Assembly: GCF_001293685.1 (NCBI RefSeq) | Contig: NZ_BCAG01000007.1 | Location: 62,001 to 126,000 of the forward strand | Length of the DNA: 64,000 nucleotides | Source: Desulfatitalea tepidiphila | GTDB taxonomy: Bacteria; Desulfobacterota; Desulfobacteria; Desulfobacterales; Desulfosarcinaceae | Direction of reading: 5' to 3' | Shown here: piece after piece, positions 34,018 through 45,946 of the stretch | How the letters are laid out: every line of letters starts with the position of its first letter | Position numbering within the stretch: position 1 is the first letter of the stretch | The notes under the pieces: model-generated | Databases searched by the model: none | The model's input: the letters and a program-made list of their open reading frames with translations, nothing else | Told to the model about the DNA's origin: nothing | Program-made: the position numbers and the translations under genes

Positions 34018-35676
34018 TCATACCGGTATGCGATCCGGGCCGGGAAACAGGTCGACGGAGAGCTCCTTGAGCTTGTATTTCTGGATCTTGCCGCTGGCCG
34101 TCATGGGGTAGCCGTCGACGAATGCCACGTGCTTGGGAATTTTAAACCGGCTGATCTGGCCGCGGCAGAAGTCGCGGATGTCGTCGGCGGTCAGGTCCGC
34201 GCCCGCTTTCTTGATGATAAAGGCGCCGACCTCCTCGCCGTACTTTTTGCTGGGCACCCCCACGACCTGCACATCGACGATGCCCTCCATCCGATAAAGG
34301 AACTCCTCGATCTCCCGGGGATAGATGTTTTCGCCGCCGCGGATAATCATGTCTTTATGCCGTCCGGTGATGGCCAGATAGCCGTCGGCGTCCATGACGC
34401 CGAGATCACCGGAGTGGAGCCAGCCATCGGCATCGATGGCCTTGGCCGTGGCTTCGGGCATGTTGTAGTAGCCTTTCATCACGTTGTAGCCGCGGCAGCA
34501 CACCTCGCCCTGCTCGCCCACGCCCAGTTCCCGGTGGGTTTCGGGATCCACGATCTTCACCTTGATATGCGGCATGGCCCGTCCCACGGTTTCCGTTCGC
34601 CGGCGCATGTCGTCGCCGGGCAGGGTCTGGGTGATCACCGGCGACCCCTCGGTCAGTCCGTAGCATATGGTGATCTCCCGCATGTACATCTTTTCGATCA
34701 CCTGGCGCATCACGTGCACCGGGCACGGGGAGCCGGCCATGATGCCGGTGCGCAACGAGGAAAAATCGAACTTGTCGAACAGCTTGTTTTCCAGCACGGC
34801 GATGAACATGGTCGGCACGCCGTAAAGGGCCGTGCACCTTTCCTGCTCGACCGAGGCCATCACCTGCACTGGATCGAACTTTTCCAGAATCACCAGGGTG
34901 GCCGCGTGGCTCACCGCCGCCAGCACGCCCAGCACGCAACCGAAACAGTGGAACAGGGGCACCGGCAGGCACACCCGGTCGGCCGCCGTGAACCGTTGAT
35001 TCTCGCCGATCCAGAAGCCGTTGTTGCCGATGTTGTAATGGGTGAGCATGACGCCTTTGGGAAAACCGGTGGTGCCTGAAGTGTACTGCATGTTGACCAC
35101 GTCATGGGGGTCGAGCTGGGCCTGACGCGCCGCGTAGTCGCCCGGCACGGTCATGGCGGCCATGGCCATCACTTCGGGAAGGGCATAACACCCGCGATGC
35201 TTTTCCATGCCCAGGAAAAAGGCCCGCTTGAGGCGAGGAAACCGCTCGCTCTGCAGTCGGCCGCGCTCCTGGGTCTTGAGCTCGGGCACCAGATCGTAAA
35301 GGGTCTGCAGATAGTCGGTGTCCATGTACCCATCGATGAGAAAGATATTTTCACACTCGGACTGCTCGAGCAGGTAGGCCAGCTCGGCGCTCTTGTAATT
35401 GGTGTTCACCGTCAGCAGCACGGCCCCGATCTTGGCCGTGGCAAACTGCAGGGTCACCCAGTAGGGTATGTTGGTAGCCCACACCGCCACCTTTTCACCC
35501 TTGGCCACGCCCAGAGCCATGAGCCCCTTGGCCAGGCGATCGACCACTTCACCGAACTGGCGGTAGGTCAGCCGAAAATCGCGATCCACGTAGACGATCG
35601 CCTCGTTGTCCGGATGGCGTTCGATCGCCTCGTCCAACAACCGCCCCAGCGTTATGCTGCGCAATGCCTCGCCCAT
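34018..35676 (-). CDS. AMP-forming acyl-CoA synthetase
   Basis: This protein (552 aa) is an ANL-family ligase with [20 protein letters not shown] near residue 195, YGLTEGSPV near 340, the hinge [20 protein letters not shown] and the catalytic Lys region [13 protein letters not shown]. The start at ATG 35676 follows AGGAGG with six-base spacing; a GTG two codons earlier is less likely. It sits 10 bp after an XRE-cupin regulator gene, forming a two-gene operon. Such pairs suggest acid-induced expression. It resembles medium/long-chain fatty acyl-CoA ligases, but specificity is not readable by eye. Confidence 0.92.
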   Translation of the reverse strand: MGEALRSITLGRLLDEAIERHPDNEAIVYVDRDFRLTYRQFGEVVDRLAKGLMALGVAKGEKVAVWATNIPYWVTLQFATAKIGAVLLTVNTNYKSAELAYLLEQSECENIFLIDGYMDTDYLQTLYDLVPELKTQERGRLQSERFPRLKRAFFLGMEKHRGCYALPEVMAMAAMTVPGDYAARQAQLDPHDVVNMQYTSGTTGFPKGVMLTHYNIGNNGFWIGENQRFTAADRVCLPVPLFHCFGCVLGVLAAVSHAATLVILEKFDPVQVMASVEQERCTALYGVPTMFIAVLENKLFDKFDFSSLRTGIMAGSPCPVHVMRQVIEKMYMREITICYGLTEGSPVITQTLPGDDMRRRTETVGRAMPHIKVKIVDPETHRELGVGEQGEVCCRGYNVMKGYYNMPEATAKAIDADGWLHSGDLGVMDADGYLAITGRHKDMIIRGGENIYPREIEEFLYRMEGIVDVQVVGVPSKKYGEEVGAFIIKKAGADLTADDIRDFCRGQISRFKIPKHVAFVDGYPMTASGKIQKYKLKELSVDLFPGPDRIPV

Positions 35677-35685
35677 GGCCACCTC

Positions 35686-36255
35686 CTATTTCGGAATGTA
35701 GAGCACTGCGTAGATGGCGGCCGGTTCGGTGCCTTTGCAGCTCACATAGTGGGGTACGACCGAATTGTAATAGATGCTGTCTCCCACCTCGAGGGTGTAG
35801 GTCTCATCCGCATAGATCACTTCCACCTGTCCCCCCTGTACCACGATGAACTCTTCACCCTCGTGGCTGGAGAGCTGTTTTTCCTGAGCCGATTCGGGCA
35901 TCAACTCCACGTAGAACGGCTCCATGTGGCGATCGCTCTTGCCCTTTCCCAGGGAATAAAACTTCAAATCCACGGGCTTGTCCTTGCCCCGCAGCATGCT
36001 CAGCTCGCTCTTGCGCTCGGCCTGCCGAATCACCAACGGGTCTTTGCTCAGCTGGTCGTCCAAAAAAGTGCCCAGCCGCACCTCCAATGCCCGGGCGATC
36101 TTGAGCAGCGGCCCCAGGGACGGATAGACATTGTCCGCCACCACCGAATCGATAAAATCGGGCGACAGCCCGGTACGCGCCGCCAGATCCTCACGACCGA
36201 TCCCTTTTTGTTCCATAAAGGCCTTGATTCGCAGGCCCACCTTTTCAGATTTCAT
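35686..36255 (-). CDS. XRE-family regulator with C-terminal cupin
   Basis: This 189-aa protein joins an HTH_3 domain (LRIKAFMEQKGIGREDLAAR; GLSPDFIDSVVADN) to a cupin_2 barrel with HEGEEFIVVQGGQVEVIY near residue 128 and VGDSIYYNSVVPHYV near 158. The cupin probably senses a small acid or CoA ester. It lies directly upstream of the ligase gene on the same strand and likely controls it. It is paralogous to the regulator at 45199-45834. A GGAGGTCGG site precedes the ATG. The 190 bp to the chemoreceptor gene show nothing. Confidence 0.9.
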   Translation of the reverse strand: MKSEKVGLRIKAFMEQKGIGREDLAARTGLSPDFIDSVVADNVYPSLGPLLKIARALEVRLGTFLDDQLSKDPLVIRQAERKSELSMLRGKDKPVDLKFYSLGKGKSDRHMEPFYVELMPESAQEKQLSSHEGEEFIVVQGGQVEVIYADETYTLEVGDSIYYNSVVPHYVSCKGTEPAAIYAVLYIPK

Positions 36256-36446
36256 CCGACCTCCTTTGCGCCTGTTGAAAATAAGGGCCGGTCCAGCCGT
36301 GCCCTGGGACAGGCGGCCGACCGACCCGGCATCCTTTGCATTTTCTGAAAATTTATTTACTTAACCTATGCTGCCACAAGGATCAAAGGAAAATCGCAAC
36401 ACCATCTCCGGGCCTGCTGCAGCTCGTTGCGGAAACCCGCGCCGTA

Positions 36447-38189
36447 TCATACCTCAAAGTAGCGGTCCACCATGCCCTTGAGTTGCACGGAAAGCTGGGC
36501 CAGGCTCTGGGCACTGAGGCTCACTTGAGAACTGCTCCTGGATATGTCACTGGCTGCATGGTGCACACCGGACATCTCCTCTGTGATCCCGGCCGCCAGA
36601 TGAGAGCTTTCGTTCACATTTTCGTTGACCTCCTGTATGCCCACGGAGGCCTGGCCGATATTGGCGGCGATCTCTTTGGTGGCGCTCGATTGCTCCTCGA
36701 CGGCGGAAGCGATAGTGGCGACCAGTTCGTTGACGTTGCTGATGACTCGGGTGATGGTCTCCATCTGCGAGACGGTGGTGACCGTCGTGCCCTGGATGTT
36801 TTCGATCTGCCGCTTGATGTCCTGGGTGGCATCGGCGGTCTGTTTGGCCAGCTCCTTGATTTCATTGGCCACGACGGCAAAGCCCTTTCCAGCCTCGCCG
36901 GCGCGGGCCGCCTCGATGGTGGCATTGAGCGCCAGAAGATTGACCTGCTCGGAAATATCCGTAATGGTATCAATGACCTTGCCGATTTCATGCGCGGCCT
37001 GCCCCAGTTCGTTCATGCCTGTGGCCGTCACCGAGGCCTGGCCGGCGGCTTCGTCTGAAATGCCGCGGGCCTTTTCCGCATTCTGGGCGATCTCACCGAT
37101 GGTCGAGGACATCTCCTCGGCCGCAGACGCCACCATCTGGGCATTATTGGCCGACTGTGCCATGGCCGAGGCGATGCTCTGCATCCTTTCGTTCATATCG
37201 CCGGCAGCTTTTTCCACGGCATTGGATCGATCGGAGGTTTCCCCGGAGCCTTGGGACAATTGCTCGGCGATGGTGGAAAGATCCGCGGAAGAGCCGTTGA
37301 TGGAATCGATCCCCTGGATAATCTCCTTCATCATCTCCCGCAGCGACAACGTCATCTGGTTGAGCGCCTCGGCCATTTGACCGAGCTCGTCCCGGTTGCG
37401 GATCTCCAACTGGTTGCGGAAATTGCCCTTGGCCATATCCCTGGCAAAGGCGACGGTCTGTTTGAGCGGTCCGGTGATGGAACGGGTGATCAGATAGGCC
37501 GTCGCCACGAGAATGGCGAAAATGACCACGCACAGCACCATGAACAGCTTTTTGACGAAAGCGGCCAGGTGCGCCGCGATCTCCTCCAACACGCCGTGAA
37601 ACTGCTCGAGCAGTTGTGGAAATTCGGTCTGAATGGCTGAAATTCGATTGGCCAGCCGGCGTTTCTGTTGATCTTCCGAAGTCTGCACATAATCGGCCAG
37701 CAGGGCCCGCCATTGTGCCGATGCCTCATGGGCCCTGTCGGTGACCCGGACCATTTTTTCCAGAAGCGGATTGCCCTGCAGGCCGTTCACCAGAATGGCG
37801 GTATGGCGGTTGTTCAGCGCTTCCGCAGGACCATCTTTTTTCACCTGAATGGCAACCGCTTCATCCACCGAGTGGCCGCTGGCGATCAGGCGATGCAGCT
37901 CACCGATGCGCCGATCGGCCATGCCCATCTTTTCGAGATTGCCGTAGACCCGCTCCAGAGCGGCTCGCTCTCCGGTCATCATGAATTCGCCCAGGTTGGC
38001 CTTTGCCTGATAAAATTGGGTTTCGTACAGGAATCCGGCCTTGGCGATCTTACCGATATCGGTGATCTTTCCGAAAAAGGCGATACTCGTCATCACGATC
38101 ACCCCGATGCCCACCAGCGCGAACACGATCATCCAGGAAAGCTTCCCGGCCACTGTTTTTCCCAGCTGTAACTTGCTGAACAACCCCAT
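36447..38189 (-). CDS. methyl-accepting chemotaxis protein
   Basis: This 580-aa chemoreceptor has an N-terminal transmembrane helix ([20 protein letters not shown]), a periplasmic helical domain of about 170 residues, a second helix ([20 protein letters not shown]), a HAMP linker and a cytoplasmic signalling hairpin. The tip sequence [34 protein letters not shown] is the diagnostic core that binds CheW and CheA (shown here in part: [20 protein letters not shown]). The ligand is unknown. The adjacent TRAP transporter suggests a shared organic acid, which is inference only. No che genes are nearby. Confidence 0.95.
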   Translation of the reverse strand: MGLFSKLQLGKTVAGKLSWMIVFALVGIGVIVMTSIAFFGKITDIGKIAKAGFLYETQFYQAKANLGEFMMTGERAALERVYGNLEKMGMADRRIGELHRLIASGHSVDEAVAIQVKKDGPAEALNNRHTAILVNGLQGNPLLEKMVRVTDRAHEASAQWRALLADYVQTSEDQQKRRLANRISAIQTEFPQLLEQFHGVLEEIAAHLAAFVKKLFMVLCVVIFAILVATAYLITRSITGPLKQTVAFARDMAKGNFRNQLEIRNRDELGQMAEALNQMTLSLREMMKEIIQGIDSINGSSADLSTIAEQLSQGSGETSDRSNAVEKAAGDMNERMQSIASAMAQSANNAQMVASAAEEMSSTIGEIAQNAEKARGISDEAAGQASVTATGMNELGQAAHEIGKVIDTITDISEQVNLLALNATIEAARAGEAGKGFAVVANEIKELAKQTADATQDIKRQIENIQGTTVTTVSQMETITRVISNVNELVATIASAVEEQSSATKEIAANIGQASVGIQEVNENVNESSHLAAGITEEMSGVHHAASDISRSSSQVSLSAQSLAQLSVQLKGMVDRYFEV

Positions 38190-38415
38190 TTTTCCAATCC
38201 TCCGGTTCTCAATTGGTAACAGAAATATATCGTTTAAAATGTCATGCGATGTCGATGGTCATATTTATTTTCGGTTGCCATGCGGCACTTCTTGAGTCCA
38301 AAGGCGAACCTGATCATCGGGCAGGAATTGAATTTAATTCATATATTCAAAGGATTATCAACAGGGCGGGAGAGTCGTGAACAAATCGTACCGATTGAAA
38401 CGGTTCATATGCCGA

Positions 38416-38475
38416 GGATGAAATGTTTCGTGCAACGCCGATATCGGCCCAATCGGCCACTGGTGGACGGGCTCG
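38416..38475. repeat. family P element fragment, copy P3
   Basis: TTTCGTGCAACGCCGATATCGG here is shared almost exactly with one arm of the 41439-41579 element (first 20 bases: TTTCGTGCAACGCCGATATC). The flank ...CACTGGTGGACGGGC resembles its terminal repeat. The other half is diverged or lost, so this is a degraded copy. It lies just after the dctP stop. Confidence 0.6.
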
Positions 38476-38477
38476 GC

Positions 38478-39497
38478 CTACTTCATTTCGAGAAGCCGGA
38501 GGGCGGTCTGCAGCACCGCCTGGGCATCGAGGTTCTTGGCGGTTCCTTTTTCGACCCATTCTTTCCTGAGCGGCTGGGTCAAGCCCTTGAGCCGGCGCAT
38601 TTCCTCGTCCGAAAGGGTGTTGATCTGGATGCCTTTTTCCAAGGCCCGCGATTTGAAGGGTTCATCGGTTTCGTCATAGGCCTTTCCGGCCGCAAGGGAC
38701 ATGGTCAAACCGGTGGTCTCGTCGATCGCCTTGCGGATGTCTGCAGGCAGGGCGTCGTATTTGCGCTGGTTCATCACCACCATCATGGTCATGGTGTAAA
38801 AATCGATCTCCAGGGCGAACCGGGTCAGGTCGTCCAATTTAAACACGCCGAGACCTTCCCAGGGCGCCACCGTGCCGTCGACAACCCCTCTTTCCAGGGC
38901 GGAATAGGCTTCGGTGATCGGCATGGCAATGGGAATGGCACCGTAGATTTTGAGCGCCTGGGTGACAAAGGGGCTGGCGGTCCTGATCTTCAGGCCTTTC
39001 AAATCATCGAGGGATCGGATGGGCCGTTTGGTGGTGTGAAAGTCGCCGCCCGGATGACAAAAAAGGGCCAGGAGCTTGACCTGGCTGTACTCCTTGCGGA
39101 AATCGGCCGATTGTTCGTAGGTGTTCCACATGGCCGCGGCGGTCTTCTCGGCGCTGGGTGTCATGTAAGGCAGGGCGAATACCTCGGTCATGGGGAAACG
39201 GCCCGGCGTGTAGTCGTGCAAGGTATAGGCGATATCCGCAATGCCCTTTTCGGCCAATTCGTAAAGCGTCGCGGGTTTTCCGAGGGCACCGGCCGGAAAC
39301 ATCTTCACCTCGATTCGACCGCCGGTCATTTCGCTGATCTTTTTGGCCCAGGGTTCGAACACCTTGACCTGCATGGTGTGCATGGGGGAAAATCCGGTGG
39401 CGAACCTGAGCGTTTCGGCCGCCGTTCCCGTGGAGACCCACGCCGTCGAAGCCAACCAAAACGCCAGACATGCCCACACCATTCGCCGCGTTTTCAT
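38478..39497 (-). CDS. dctP: TRAP transporter solute-binding protein (DctP-type)
   Basis: The protein (339 aa) has a signal peptide (WACLAFWLASTAWVSTGTAA) and a DctP fold: LRFATGFSPMHTMQVKVFEPWA at the mature N-terminus, LKGLKIRTASPFVTQALKIYGA with the conserved Arg that binds carboxylates, and VVDGTVAPWEGL. The start is set at ATG 39497 by GGAGAGG. TRAP receptors bind organic acids; the ligand is not predictable here. It is the third gene of the dctQ-dctM-dctP operon, 48 bp after dctM. Confidence 0.93.
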   Translation of the reverse strand: MKTRRMVWACLAFWLASTAWVSTGTAAETLRFATGFSPMHTMQVKVFEPWAKKISEMTGGRIEVKMFPAGALGKPATLYELAEKGIADIAYTLHDYTPGRFPMTEVFALPYMTPSAEKTAAAMWNTYEQSADFRKEYSQVKLLALFCHPGGDFHTTKRPIRSLDDLKGLKIRTASPFVTQALKIYGAIPIAMPITEAYSALERGVVDGTVAPWEGLGVFKLDDLTRFALEIDFYTMTMMVVMNQRKYDALPADIRKAIDETTGLTMSLAAGKAYDETDEPFKSRALEKGIQINTLSDEEMRRLKGLTQPLRKEWVEKGTAKNLDAQAVLQTALRLLEMK

Positions 39498-39545
39498 CTT
39501 GCACCTCTCCTTGTTCCCGTATCGCCGTTTCTCCGTCGCGTTCAA

Positions 39546-40844
39546 TCACATATGCGCTGGAATGAAAAGGGCAATCTGGGGAAAAATCGTCAGCAACACG
39601 ATCACCGCGAGCATCGCGATCAAAAAGGGCCAGATCCCCCTGAAAACTGTGGATAGCGGAATGTTCGGCGCGGCGGCCTTCAATACGAACACGTTGAGTC
39701 CGATGGGCGGGGTGATCAGACCGGCTTCCAGAACGATCACCATGATCACGCCGAACCAGATGGGATCGAACTGCAGGGCCTGAACCACGGGAAAAAGAAT
39801 CGGCAACACCAGGATCATGATGGCGTAACAGTCCATGACGCAGCCAAGCGCCAGGAAAATCGTCAGCATGACGGCCAGGACGGCGTACCTGGGAAAGGGC
39901 ATGGCCGCCATGGTATCGGCCAGCCACATGGGAAGGCCGGTCAATCCGAGAAAGGCCGAAAAGATGTTGGCGCCAATGATGATCAGAAAGATCATGGCCG
40001 TGGTCGCGCCGGTCTCCTGCAGGCTCCACAGCAGGTTGTCCCAGGTCACTCGTTTTCGTGACAGGGCCAGGAGGAGACCGCCGAAGGCCCCCATGCCGGC
40101 CGCCTCGGTGGGGGTGAAGATGCCGTAATAGATGCCGCCCATGACCAGCACGAAAAGCAGGAGCATGCCCCAGGCCCCTTTGAGGGACCGCAACTTCACC
40201 GTCCACGATGTCCGGGGACCGCAAGGCCCCAGCGCCGGTTTGATCCGGCACTGGACATGGATGGTCAGCACAAACAACGCGCTCAACAGCAGGCCCGGCA
40301 GCAAACCGGCCATGAACAGCTTGCCGATGGAGGCTTCGACCAGGATGCCGTACAGGACGAAACCGATGCTGGGCGGAATCAAAATGCCCAAGGTGCCGCC
40401 GGCGGCCACGCACCCGGTGGAGAGCCGTTGATCGTATCGGTACTTGTTCATTTCAGGAATGGCCACCATGCCCATGGTCGCCCCGGTGGCCAGGGAAGAG
40501 CCGCACACGGCCGCAAAACCGCCGCAGGCCATGATGGTCGCCATGGCCAGCCCGCCCCTGCAGCGGCCTAACCAGGCATGCAAGGCCTTATAGATATCCT
40601 CGCTGACACCCGAAACGAAAGCAAACTGCCCCATCAGAATGAAGAGGGGAATCACGCTCAAGGTGTAGGATTTGCTTTCGGCCAGGGGTGTGATGGAGAG
40701 GATATACAGCGCGCTGCGGGTGTCCTGAATCACACACAGGCCCAGAAACCCCACCAGGGCCATGGCGATGCCGATGTACATCTTCAGCGCGAGAAAAATG
40801 AAGAGCACCAGGATGCCCAGGATGCCGATCCACTCGGAACTCAA
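39546..40844 (-). CDS. dctM: TRAP transporter large permease (DctM-type)
   Basis: This highly hydrophobic protein (432 aa) has 11-12 predicted helices and the family motifs GVSEDIYKALHAWLGR, GFAAVCGSSLATGATMG, GGTLGILIPPSIGFVLYG and LITPPIGLNVFVLK. I place the start at TTG 40844, whose TTGA overlaps the dctQ stop; a longer reading would extend into dctQ. It drives Na+ or H+ coupled uptake with DctQ. The DctQ-DctM-DctP order is common. Confidence 0.93.
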   Translation of the reverse strand: MSSEWIGILGILVLFIFLALKMYIGIAMALVGFLGLCVIQDTRSALYILSITPLAESKSYTLSVIPLFILMGQFAFVSGVSEDIYKALHAWLGRCRGGLAMATIMACGGFAAVCGSSLATGATMGMVAIPEMNKYRYDQRLSTGCVAAGGTLGILIPPSIGFVLYGILVEASIGKLFMAGLLPGLLLSALFVLTIHVQCRIKPALGPCGPRTSWTVKLRSLKGAWGMLLLFVLVMGGIYYGIFTPTEAAGMGAFGGLLLALSRKRVTWDNLLWSLQETGATTAMIFLIIIGANIFSAFLGLTGLPMWLADTMAAMPFPRYAVLAVMLTIFLALGCVMDCYAIMILVLPILFPVVQALQFDPIWFGVIMVIVLEAGLITPPIGLNVFVLKAAAPNIPLSTVFRGIWPFLIAMLAVIVLLTIFPQIALFIPAHM

Positions 40845-41341
40845 GTTGGGTCTTCCTTTCGCCCCGACAAGAGACCGACGATGTCTCTGACGTATTCGAT
40901 ACACATGGCGATACTGCCCAGAACCAGGAATAAAACGAAGGGATAATTCGGGATCACCAGGTTCGGCGATACTTCGCCGACCTGGAACAGGTCCAGGGCT
41001 TTTTTCAACCCCATGTAGGCCATCAACACGAAAAGTCCCAGACAGAGGAGATGATTGACGAGCGCGACGATGCGGCGTACCCGCTTGGGCGCCGAATCCA
41101 TGACGATCTCCACACAGACGTGCCGTTTTTTGGATTGGGCGTACCCCAGGAAGGCGTATATGAGGATCAGGACCAGAAATTCCGTCAGCTCATAGGCGCC
41201 CAGCAGGGGGGCATTGAAAAGATAGCGGCCGGCCACATCGACCACCGTCAGCACCATCATGGCCAACAGAGCAAAGGCCCCCAACTTGGAGAGCCACGCG
41301 CTGACATTTGCACTTTTGGAAACCATGGTCTTTAAATCCAT
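40841..41341 (-). CDS. dctQ: TRAP transporter small permease (DctQ-type)
   Basis: This 166-aa protein has four helices and the DctQ hallmarks VVDVAGRYLFNAPLLGAYEL near residue 37 and AQSKKRHVCVEIVMD near 72. The start is taken at ATG 41339-41341 (MDLKTMVSKS); a GTG at 41362 would add seven residues. It is the first gene of the TRAP operon. Its upstream region holds two nested palindromic elements (41424-41738) shared with the start of ettA. Confidence 0.9.
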   Translation of the reverse strand: MDLKTMVSKSANVSAWLSKLGAFALLAMMVLTVVDVAGRYLFNAPLLGAYELTEFLVLILIYAFLGYAQSKKRHVCVEIVMDSAPKRVRRIVALVNHLLCLGLFVLMAYMGLKKALDLFQVGEVSPNLVIPNYPFVLFLVLGSIAMCIEYVRDIVGLLSGRKEDPT

Positions 41342-41423
41342 TCGATCGTCAATCCCCTTCACCCTGAAAGCTGACCGTTAATAGAGGTAACCACCGGACC
41401 TGTCAACATGCGGGACCGGACAG

Positions 41424-41738
41424 CAGGAATTCTGACTCGTGTCCGCCCACAAATGTCCAATTTGCCCGATATCGGCGTTGCACGAAAAATTTAATCCTCG
41501 GAATATCCGTCATATGCCTGCGGTTAAATTTTTCGTGCGCCTTGATCTCAACCAATTTTGCCTATTTGTGGACGGACACTAACTCAACGCGATTCATTAA
41601 ACCCGGCGCGGGTGGAACAGGTGGCCGATGCCACACGCCCCACCCACGCCTGCCATCTTCATTGCAATGCAGATTTTTTTTCAAACACCTTCTTAAAGCA
41701 AGCCCTTCAAGGTGAATCACACTCAGTTAGAATTGCTG
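41424..41738. repeat. family R mini element, copy R4, split by a P insertion
   Basis: The left terminal repeat CAGGAATTCTGACTC (41424-41438) is cut from the rest of the element, which resumes at 41580 with TAACTCAACGCGATTCATTA. The right end is CACTCAGTTAGAATTGCTG. Without the insert the element is about 170 bp. It keeps both ends and the outer arms (GTGGAACAGGTGGCCGATGC, CCCACCCACGCC) but lacks the 92-nt core. The rest of the 41342-41860 gap shows only the ettA ribosome site. Confidence 0.85.
41439..41579. repeat. family P palindromic element, copy P1 (intact, nested)
   Basis: GTGTCCGCCCACAAAT and ATTTGTGGACGGACAC bound a 141-bp element. The interior pairs TTGCACGAAAAATTTAA with TTAAATTTTTCGTGCG. 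It is flanked by TGACTC at left and TAACTC at right, a 6-bp near-perfect target duplication. It encodes nothing, so mobility would need an enzyme supplied in trans. Confidence 0.85.
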
Positions 41739-41860
41739 CTCTATCTGAAAAAGATTTGATTTCGTTCCCTTCTTCGTTTTAAACAGGGAAACTCAATCAT
41801 CACCGACCGGCGCAAACCCAAGCCGTCTCAATTTTTTGCATTCGATCAGGAGGCCATACC

Positions 41861-43540
<1,680 letters not shown>

Positions 43541-43546
43541 CGAAGT

Positions 43547-45187
43547 CTAAAGATCCGCGGTCGCCTGGGGCAGACGCCGTCGGCACGCCTCGGCAAAATC
43601 CTCGGGATAGTGGCCGTTGATCCAGCGCAGCTGGGCCTCGCTGAAGGCGCCCGGGGATTCGGGCAGGCGGGGAAGGAACGCATAGAGCAGGTGCTGTCCG
43701 TTGTCTCCGGCAACGAAGCGCTTGCCGTATTCGATGACCGTGATCATGGTGGCGCCCAAAGCGGTCAGCACCCGCATGCCGACGAGCATGGCCCAGTCTA
43801 ATGCGCTCCGGACGGCCGCATCGGCTTCGACGATATGACCCACCGGCCGGCGTGTCACGATCTGCAACTCCCATTGGGAAGTCTGGGCCTTGGGCACGAA
43901 GAGCAGCACCCGGTCGTCCTGATAGACCACCAGGTCTCGGGGCCGGTCGTTGCGTCCATCCATGCGCCGATTGGCGGCGATGGCTTCCAGATAGCATTCG
44001 AAAAACCGTCGACCGGTGTGCCGTTGAAACGCCTCTATGAATCCGCGAATCATGTCTCCGCAGGCAAACGCATCCAGGCGGTCTCCAGGTAACCCCCCCG
44101 CGGCCTGGACGGTCGCCGGAATCAGGGCATACTGCTGGTGAATCTGCTGATGGGAGGCGTGCAGGCGGTAGCCGCTGGGTGCGTAGTCGAACCCGTAATT
44201 CCATCCCCACAACGTCGCCGTGAACGGCAGTCGGTCCGGATCGGCAACGGCCAAACGATCCGCCACCGCCAGCCGCAGCTGTTCCAACTCGACAGCGGTG
44301 AGCGCCCGCCGATTGGCCGGGATGGGCAGTTCGAGCATTGCGGCCAAGCGCACACAGGTGCGCTGGTAGTAGAGATGGCGCATGCCGAAGATGTCTTCGG
44401 GATTGAGCCGGCCCACGGCATATCGCACGGCATCGTCGGCCATGTTGGCCGCGAAATGACCCCAGGGAATGTAGCTGTTGCGCCGCAGGTACTCGAACAC
44501 ATGGCTGCCGTCACGGCGCCATTCGCCCACGATTTCGCTGTTGCCCTGGGCACCGGGCCGCAGCACCATCACCTGGCGGTAGGGCTCTGGCAGCGCAGGG
44601 TTGTTGGCCACCGCGTCGAAGAGCTGCTCGTCGTGGATCCGGGCCCTGGCTTGGCCGCCGGTACCGTTGGTGTATTGCATCCCGATGGGCACGCCGGTGA
44701 CAGGGTCCTTTTCGAGACCACAGCAGGCCTCGGCCAAAGCCGTGAGGTCGACCGGATCGGTGGAGGTGACGGCCACGGCCAGTTGCAGGGGGCGCGGCAG
44801 ATGGGCGATGAAGCCTGCCGTCTCCTGGTGGCTCAGTTGCCCGCCCACCAGGCTCTCACGTAGATATTGGGTCAGGGAAGAATCCGGCCGGGCCGGGATA
44901 GCGATGCGGCTCAGGTCGGCTGCCGCGCGATCGGCCCACCCCTTGCCAATGTAAGTGGTGCCTTTGAATGGAAAAGGATTGGCAATTTCGTAAATGGCAT
45001 CCGCGGCCGGCTCCTCCACATCGGAAGCCGGAAAGTTGGCCGCATTGAGATGGGGGCGCCCCTCTTCCGTGTGACCCAAGACCGCAAGATCGTCGCCGGC
45101 GCGCAGATTAACGGTCGTGAACCGGGGCTGATGCAGCCCGAAGATGAACCTGCCCTCGGGCGACACGCAGGTCCGGAGGTCAACCAT
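43547..45187 (-). CDS. uncharacterised 546-aa protein, faint HIT/GalT-like C-terminus
   Basis: I do not recognise this soluble protein. It lacks a signal peptide and membrane segments. Residues about 440-505 (RDLVVYQDDRVLLFVPKAQT, then ELQIVTRRPVGHIVEAD) recall the second domain of GalT/HIT proteins, but the catalytic His triad is not evident. A Pro/Arg-rich middle contains YSNGTGGQ-like TNGTGGQARARIHDEQLF and WGWNYGFDYAPSGYRLHASHQQIHQQ, with many His and Gln. It starts 11 bp after an XRE-cupin regulator gene and is probably its target. Enzymatic activity on a nucleotide or sugar phosphate is only a guess. Confidence 0.75.
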   Translation of the reverse strand: MVDLRTCVSPEGRFIFGLHQPRFTTVNLRAGDDLAVLGHTEEGRPHLNAANFPASDVEEPAADAIYEIANPFPFKGTTYIGKGWADRAAADLSRIAIPARPDSSLTQYLRESLVGGQLSHQETAGFIAHLPRPLQLAVAVTSTDPVDLTALAEACCGLEKDPVTGVPIGMQYTNGTGGQARARIHDEQLFDAVANNPALPEPYRQVMVLRPGAQGNSEIVGEWRRDGSHVFEYLRRNSYIPWGHFAANMADDAVRYAVGRLNPEDIFGMRHLYYQRTCVRLAAMLELPIPANRRALTAVELEQLRLAVADRLAVADPDRLPFTATLWGWNYGFDYAPSGYRLHASHQQIHQQYALIPATVQAAGGLPGDRLDAFACGDMIRGFIEAFQRHTGRRFFECYLEAIAANRRMDGRNDRPRDLVVYQDDRVLLFVPKAQTSQWELQIVTRRPVGHIVEADAAVRSALDWAMLVGMRVLTALGATMITVIEYGKRFVAGDNGQHLLYAFLPRLPESPGAFSEAQLRWINGHYPEDFAEACRRRLPQATADL

Positions 45188-45198
45188 GGGCCACCCCC

Positions 45199-45834
45199 TT
45201 ATTCGCTGTAGATAACCGCCAGCACCTTGGCGACTCCTTCCAGCGCGGTCAGCAGGTGGGGGGTGGTGGAGAGATAATAGACGCTGTCTCCGGGCTGGAG
45301 TTCGAACCGTTCTTCACCGATATGAAGCAAGACCTGGCCTTCGAGCACGTAAATAAACTCTTCGCCGGCATGCACCGAGCGCTCTTCGTCCGGCACGGCC
45401 TCCAGTTCGACCAGCAGGGCCTCCATGTGGCGGCCTTTGACTTCCGGCGCCAGGCTCATGTAAGTGTAGGCCGCGCGTGCGCTGCGCGCCGCCGAAGATC
45501 GCGACACGACCCGACGTTCATCCTTGCGGGTGACGGCATACAGCTTGTGGCCTTCTCCGGAAAGCAGGCGCTGCAGGGCGCTGTCCAACGCCTTGCTGAG
45601 CTTGATGATGGTGCCGAGCTGCGGGCTGATCGCATTGCTTTCGATTTCCGCCAGCATGGCGGCATCGAAGCCGGTCAGACGGGAAAGATCGATCAGGGTC
45701 AACCCCTTTTCTTCACGCAATTTCCTGATCCGATCGCCGATTTGTTCTCGGCAGGCATCGTCGCAGGATGCAATGTCGCCGGTCAGATCCTCGAAATAAT
45801 CCACGTTGATCGGCGGCTTTTCTTCAGACGCCAT
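45199..45834 (-). CDS. XRE-family regulator with C-terminal cupin
   Basis: This 211-aa protein has an HTH_3 domain (IGDRIRKLREEKGLTLIDLS; LTGFDAAMLAEIESNAISPQ) and a cupin barrel (HAGEEFIYVLEGQVLLHIGE near 155; PGDSVYYLSTTPHLL near 186). It is a paralogue of the 35686-36255 regulator, with an extra N-terminal 30 residues containing DCDDACREQ-type acidic Cys pairs (ASCDDACREQ). It immediately precedes the uncharacterised 546-aa gene and probably regulates that operon. No operator could be assigned. Confidence 0.9.
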   Translation of the reverse strand: MASEEKPPINVDYFEDLTGDIASCDDACREQIGDRIRKLREEKGLTLIDLSRLTGFDAAMLAEIESNAISPQLGTIIKLSKALDSALQRLLSGEGHKLYAVTRKDERRVVSRSSAARSARAAYTYMSLAPEVKGRHMEALLVELEAVPDEERSVHAGEEFIYVLEGQVLLHIGEERFELQPGDSVYYLSTTPHLLTALEGVAKVLAVIYSE

Positions 45835-45946
45835 GATGTGCCTCCTGACTCCCGCTGTTCGGGAAAGTGTCCGGTGTTAAGTTTTTGCCCCTCCATATAA
45901 CCGGATTGAAGTGGTCCGGCAACCCGAATATCCGGTCCGATGCCGG

